DNA of 61,841 nucleotides from Bacillota bacterium (GTDB lineage: Bacteria > Bacillota > Clostridia > TANB77 > UBA1234), in contig JAEEHF010000053.1 in NCBI GenBank assembly GCA_016280725.1, positions 1-61,841 on the forward strand, read 5' to 3'. A program made the translations under genes and the position numbers. The notes beneath the pieces are model-generated. The model did no database searches. It was not told the origin of the DNA and was given only the letters and a program-made list of their open reading frames with translations. Position 1 is the stretch's first letter. The number at the start of each line of letters is the position of its first letter. This document shows positions 59,120 to 61,841 of this stretch, in pieces.

Positions 59120-59656
59120 ATGCCTCACGACGAAGTTAACGAGACACAAGCAAAATGGTACGTAGCGCATACTTATTCAGGCTATGAAAACAAAGTAAAA
59201 GATACTTTGGAAAGAGCTGTTGAAAACAGAAAAATGCAAGATATCATTCAAGAAATAGTTGTTCCAATGGAAGAAAGAATTGAAATTAAAGATGGCAAGA
59301 AGAAAACTACACTTGGAAAAGTATTCCCAGGTTATGTTTTAGTTAAGATGATTCTTACCGAAGAGTCATGGTATGTTGTACGTAACGTTAGAGGCGTTAC
59401 AGGGTTTGTTGGAGCTGGTGGAAAACCAGAACCACTTACCGAAAGCGAAATTAGAAAGATGGGCTTTGATACAGCACCAGTTGAAGTTGACTATGTTGAA
59501 GGAGACACTGTTAAAATTGTCAGTGGACCTTTAGAGTCATTCGTAGGTGTTGTGGAGTCTATTAATACAGAAAAAGCAAAAGTTAAAGTTCTTGTTTCAA
59601 TGTTTGGAAGAGAAACTCCAGTTGAACTTGACTTTGCACAGGTTGAAAAGATGTAA
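59120..59656 (+). CDS. nusG: Transcription factor NusG
   Basis: A 178-residue elongation factor. The NGN domain has AKWYVAHTYSGYENKVKD, FPGYVLVKM and VRNVRGVTGFVG; the KOW domain has GDTVKIVSGPLESFVGVVE. Links RNA polymerase with ribosome or Rho. Confidence 0.97.
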   Translation: MPHDEVNETQAKWYVAHTYSGYENKVKDTLERAVENRKMQDIIQEIVVPMEERIEIKDGKKKTTLGKVFPGYVLVKMILTEESWYVVRNVRGVTGFVGAGGKPEPLTESEIRKMGFDTAPVEVDYVEGDTVKIVSGPLESFVGVVESINTEKAKVKVLVSMFGRETPVELDFAQVEKM

Positions 59657-59678
59657 TTAATTAGGAGGTGTATCATAA

Positions 59679-60116
59679 ATGGCAGCAAAAGGAGCAGAAA
59701 ATGAAGTTAAGATAATCAAACTTCAAATTCCAGCAGGAAAAGCTACTCCAGCTCCACCAGTTGGACCTGCACTAGGTGGTAGCGGAATCAATATTATGCA
59801 ATTTGTTAAAGAATTTAATGATAGAACAGCAGATCAAGCAGGAATGACAATTCCAGTAGTTATTACAGTTAACAAAGATAAGTCATTCACATTTATCACT
59901 AAAGTTCCACCAGTTGCAGACTTACTTTTAAAAGCAGCTAAAATTGAAAAGGGAAGTGCAAAACCTAATAAAGATAAGGTAGCTACTATTTCTAAGGAAA
60001 CTTGTGAAAAAATTGCTACTCAAAAAATGCAAGACCTTAACGCAGCTTCAGTTGAAGCAGCTATGAAGATGGTTAAAGGTACTGCAAGATCTATGGGTAT
60101 TGTAGTTGCTGAATAG
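59679..60116 (+). CDS. rplK: Ribosomal protein uL11
   Basis: A 145-residue 50S protein; [32 protein letters not shown] and [10 protein letters not shown] are standard. Forms the GTPase-associated centre. Confidence 0.98.
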   Translation: MAAKGAENEVKIIKLQIPAGKATPAPPVGPALGGSGINIMQFVKEFNDRTADQAGMTIPVVITVNKDKSFTFITKVPPVADLLLKAAKIEKGSAKPNKDKVATISKETCEKIATQKMQDLNAASVEAAMKMVKGTARSMGIVVAE

Positions 60117-60121
60117 AACTA

Positions 60122-60160
60122 TAGCTTTTTGAAAACGGGGATGGTCCCTTCTTCAAAAGC
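60122..60160. repeat. Partial REP-like hairpin
   Basis: Imperfect palindrome with GGGGATGGTCCC core between GCTTTTTGAA and TTCAAAAGC. The core resembles the elements around nfo. Confidence 0.55.
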
Positions 60161-60221
60161 GATAATATATTTATTATGGGAGATTGAATAATCAATCGTT
60201 AATACCAAAGGAGGATTTAAA

Positions 60222-60905
60222 ATGCAAAAAAGAAGTAAAAGATATCAAGAAAGCGTAAAGCTTATTGATAAAGAAGCAACTTATGATGCTAAACAAGCAT
60301 TAGAAGTTATCGAAAAGATGCCAAAAGCTAAATTTGATGAAACAGTTGAAGCTCACTTCAAACTAGGTGTAGATTCAAAACATGCTGATCAACAAGTTAG
60401 AGGCGTTATCGTTTTACCACATGGTACAGGTAAAACACAAAGAGTTTTAGTTTTCGCTAGAGGACCAAAGGCTGACGAAGCTACAGCAGCAGGAGCAGAC
60501 TTTGTTGGAGCTGAAGACTTAATTCCAAAGATTGAAAAAGAAAACTGGTTTGAATATGACGTTATCGTTGCTACTCCAGATATGATGGGTATCATCGGTA
60601 GACTAGGTAAGGTATTAGGACCAAAAGGATTAATGCCTAACCCAAAATCAGGAACAGTTACAATGGACGTTGCTAAAGCAGTTCAAGAAATTAAAGCTGG
60701 TAAAATCGAATACAGACTTGATAAAAACAACATTATTCACTGCCCAATTGGAAAAATGTCATTTGGCGCAGCTAAGCTTTTAGAAAACTATGAAGCTTTA
60801 TATGAAGCAATTGTTAAAGCAAAGCCAGCAGCTGCTAAAGGAACATATATCCAAAGCATTTCTGTTTCTAGCACAATGGGACCAGGAGTAGATATAAAAG
60901 GTTAA
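60222..60905 (+). CDS. rplA: Ribosomal protein uL1
   Basis: A 227-residue 50S protein; [31 protein letters not shown] and [17 protein letters not shown] are standard. Followed by a leader and attenuator before rplJ. Confidence 0.98.
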   Translation: MQKRSKRYQESVKLIDKEATYDAKQALEVIEKMPKAKFDETVEAHFKLGVDSKHADQQVRGVIVLPHGTGKTQRVLVFARGPKADEATAAGADFVGAEDLIPKIEKENWFEYDVIVATPDMMGIIGRLGKVLGPKGLMPNPKSGTVTMDVAKAVQEIKAGKIEYRLDKNNIIHCPIGKMSFGAAKLLENYEALYEAIVKAKPAAAKGTYIQSISVSSTMGPGVDIKG

Positions 60906-60974
60906 TAACCTAAGATAGTAGGTTGTACATGTGTACACAAAATAATCCTACCGAGGTAACAAATTAGAGAGATT
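60906..60974 (+). promoter_or_regulatory. L10-type ribosomal leader
   Basis: Structured region between rplA and rplJ, including ATCCTACCGAGGTAAC, as expected for the L10 leader where L10(L12)4 binds. Confidence 0.65.
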
Positions 60975-61013
60975 AAAACTCTAGTGTTATTTCGGTAGCA
61001 CTAGAGTTTTTTG
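60975..61013 (+). terminator. Attenuator before rplJ
   Basis: Stem AAAACTCTAGTG / CACTAGAGTTTT then T-run. Confidence 0.88.
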
Positions 61014-61108
61014 TATCTATATTGTATCGGCGCACATTGAGCGCCACTAAGAGAATAATAATTTAATTTATTATACATATTTAATTTAAGGAGGTGTACT
61101 TTAAGACT

Positions 61109-61612
61109 ATGCCAAATTCAAAAGTACTTGCGAAAAAACAAAGCGAGGTAGAAGTTTATAAAGAGAAATTTGAAAAAGCTAAACTTGTTATCCTTGCCGA
61201 TTACAGAGGAATCAACGTTAGTGATGTTACAAAAATCAGAAGCGACTTAAGAAAATCTAACACAGAATATAAAGTTGCTAAAAACACAATTCTAAAATTT
61301 GCTGCTAAAGGAGCAAATTTAGAAGAACTTACAAATTTACTTGAAGGACCAACAGCTATAGCATTCAGCTATGATGATTATGTTGAACCTGCAAAAGTAA
61401 TTTATGACTATGCTAAAGGATCTGAATTCTATAAGATCAAAGGCGGAGTTATGGATGGAAAAGTTATTTCAGTTGAAGAAATTGAAAGACTAGCTAAACT
61501 TCCATCAAAAGAAATGCTTCTTACTCAACTTGCTACAGTATTGCTTGCTAATATTAGAAACTTAGCAGTAGTATTAGATCAAGTTCGCTCTTCGAAAGAA
61601 GAAAACGCATAA
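61109..61612 (+). CDS. rplJ: Ribosomal protein uL10
   Basis: A 167-residue stalk base protein; MPNSKVLAKKQSEVEVYKEK, LADYRGINVSDVTKIRSDLR and NTEYKVAKNTI are standard. ATG 61109 matches the family start, though AAGGAGG lies about 14 bases away. Confidence 0.95.
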   Translation: MPNSKVLAKKQSEVEVYKEKFEKAKLVILADYRGINVSDVTKIRSDLRKSNTEYKVAKNTILKFAAKGANLEELTNLLEGPTAIAFSYDDYVEPAKVIYDYAKGSEFYKIKGGVMDGKVISVEEIERLAKLPSKEMLLTQLATVLLANIRNLAVVLDQVRSSKEENA

Positions 61613-61727
61613 TAAGCAGCAATTTGCTGCGTCAATGCGTAATTCAAGTGTCCTCAACGTGCAACAAGCACGCCTGCGGTACTTGAATCACGATTTCCTT
61701 GCAACTTACTACTTCTTATGCGTTTTT
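61603..61727. repeat. Long imperfect palindrome between rplJ and rplL
   Basis: Left arm AAAACGCATAATAAGCAGCA, right arm TACTTCTTATGCGTTTTT; inner segments AATTCAAGTG and TACTTGAATCA also pair, around CGTGCAACAAGCACG. About 125 bp, ending in T-run, so it may also act as a partial terminator setting L10:L12 ratio. Confidence 0.82.
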
Positions 61728-61790
61728 ATAACATGTAGATAAGTGAAAGGAACAAAAAAATAATAAATAATAAAAAGGAGATTAAAAATC

Positions 61791-61841
61791 ATGAAAATTG
61801 AAGAATTTATCACTGAAATTGAAAAACTTTCAGTACTAGAA
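61791..61841 (+). CDS. rplL: Ribosomal protein bL12 (L7/L12), N-terminal fragment
   Basis: First 17 codons (KIEEFITEIEKLSVLE after Met) behind AAAAGGAG. Position after rplJ and the helical start are those of L7/L12. Cut by the window end. Confidence 0.9.
   Translation, partial: MKIEEFITEIEKLSVLE

Overview
The window is chromosomal DNA from a low-GC, Gram-positive-type anaerobe, most likely an uncultured member of class Clostridia. The evidence is strongly A/T-biased codon use, AAGGAGG-type ribosome binding sites, frequent TTG/GTG starts, Firmicutes-type gene clusters (asp23-amaP-DUF2273, ireB-ruvX-DUF1292, priA-def-fmt, rpmG-secE-nusG-rplK-rplA-rplJ-rplL), a BofA-like protein, SLH and copper-amine-oxidase stalk domains, and a c-di-AMP riboswitch. 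Lineage assignment below class level is not possible from this sequence.

Layout: 1-5.4 kb holds the rbgA tail, mrnC, a membrane protein and a heterodimeric ABC exporter. 5.4-13.4 kb holds a PilT-like ATPase, DNA repair genes (nfo, ung), trmFO, two stalk-domain exported proteins and a Bax-inhibitor-like protein. 13.5-14.9 kb is infC-rpmI-rplT behind an L20-type leader. 15-25.6 kb holds an SLH-transglutaminase, a HAD phosphatase, priA-def-fmt, the Asp23 cluster, nusB, xseAB and a DUF212 protein. 25.6-26.7 kb is a perfect 32-bp palindrome followed by rplM-rpsI. 26.7-33.5 kb holds a foreign-looking Fic gene, uvrA, mnmA, a HerA-like ATPase and tRNA-Asn. 33.7-38.9 kb holds a VirB2-like/TadZ-like pair, ireB-ruvX and an aluminium-resistance-family enzyme. 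39-47.8 kb holds oxidoreductase, mtnN, plsC, yigZ, radical SAM and three glycosyltransferase genes, one behind a c-di-AMP riboswitch. 48-61.8 kb holds a foreign-looking GH18 gene, rplU-rpmA, a giant membrane protein, obg, bofA, a GT4 and the rpmG to rplL operon.

The main discovery is a recoding pattern. Six genes (a PF06541 membrane protein, trmFO, fmt, mnmA, obg and a GT2 glycosyltransferase) are each broken by exactly one extra C. In every case the broken frame reads codon CGG at that point, and skipping the C restores a family-conserved glycine (C|GGN) and the full normal length. Reading all other native genes, I found no in-frame CGG codon decoded as arginine; CGG-as-Arg appears only in the Fic gene (six) and the GH18 gene (two), both visibly more GC-rich. 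All six sites lie in the first quarter of the gene, the unshifted frame stops within 8 codons, and four of the six proteins act on tRNA or the ribosome. The simplest reading is that CGG lacks a normal arginine decoder here and acts as a +1 frameshift (or CGGN quadruplet-glycine) signal. I know of no described bacterial system of this kind.

Other notable structure: three long imperfect palindromes of about 120-195 bp between genes, twin REP-like palindromes flanking nfo, a copy of the tRNA-Asn anticodon arm beside the tRNA, four ribosomal-protein leader regions, and an L27 that lacks the cleavable Firmicutes extension together with the absence of the Prp protease gene.
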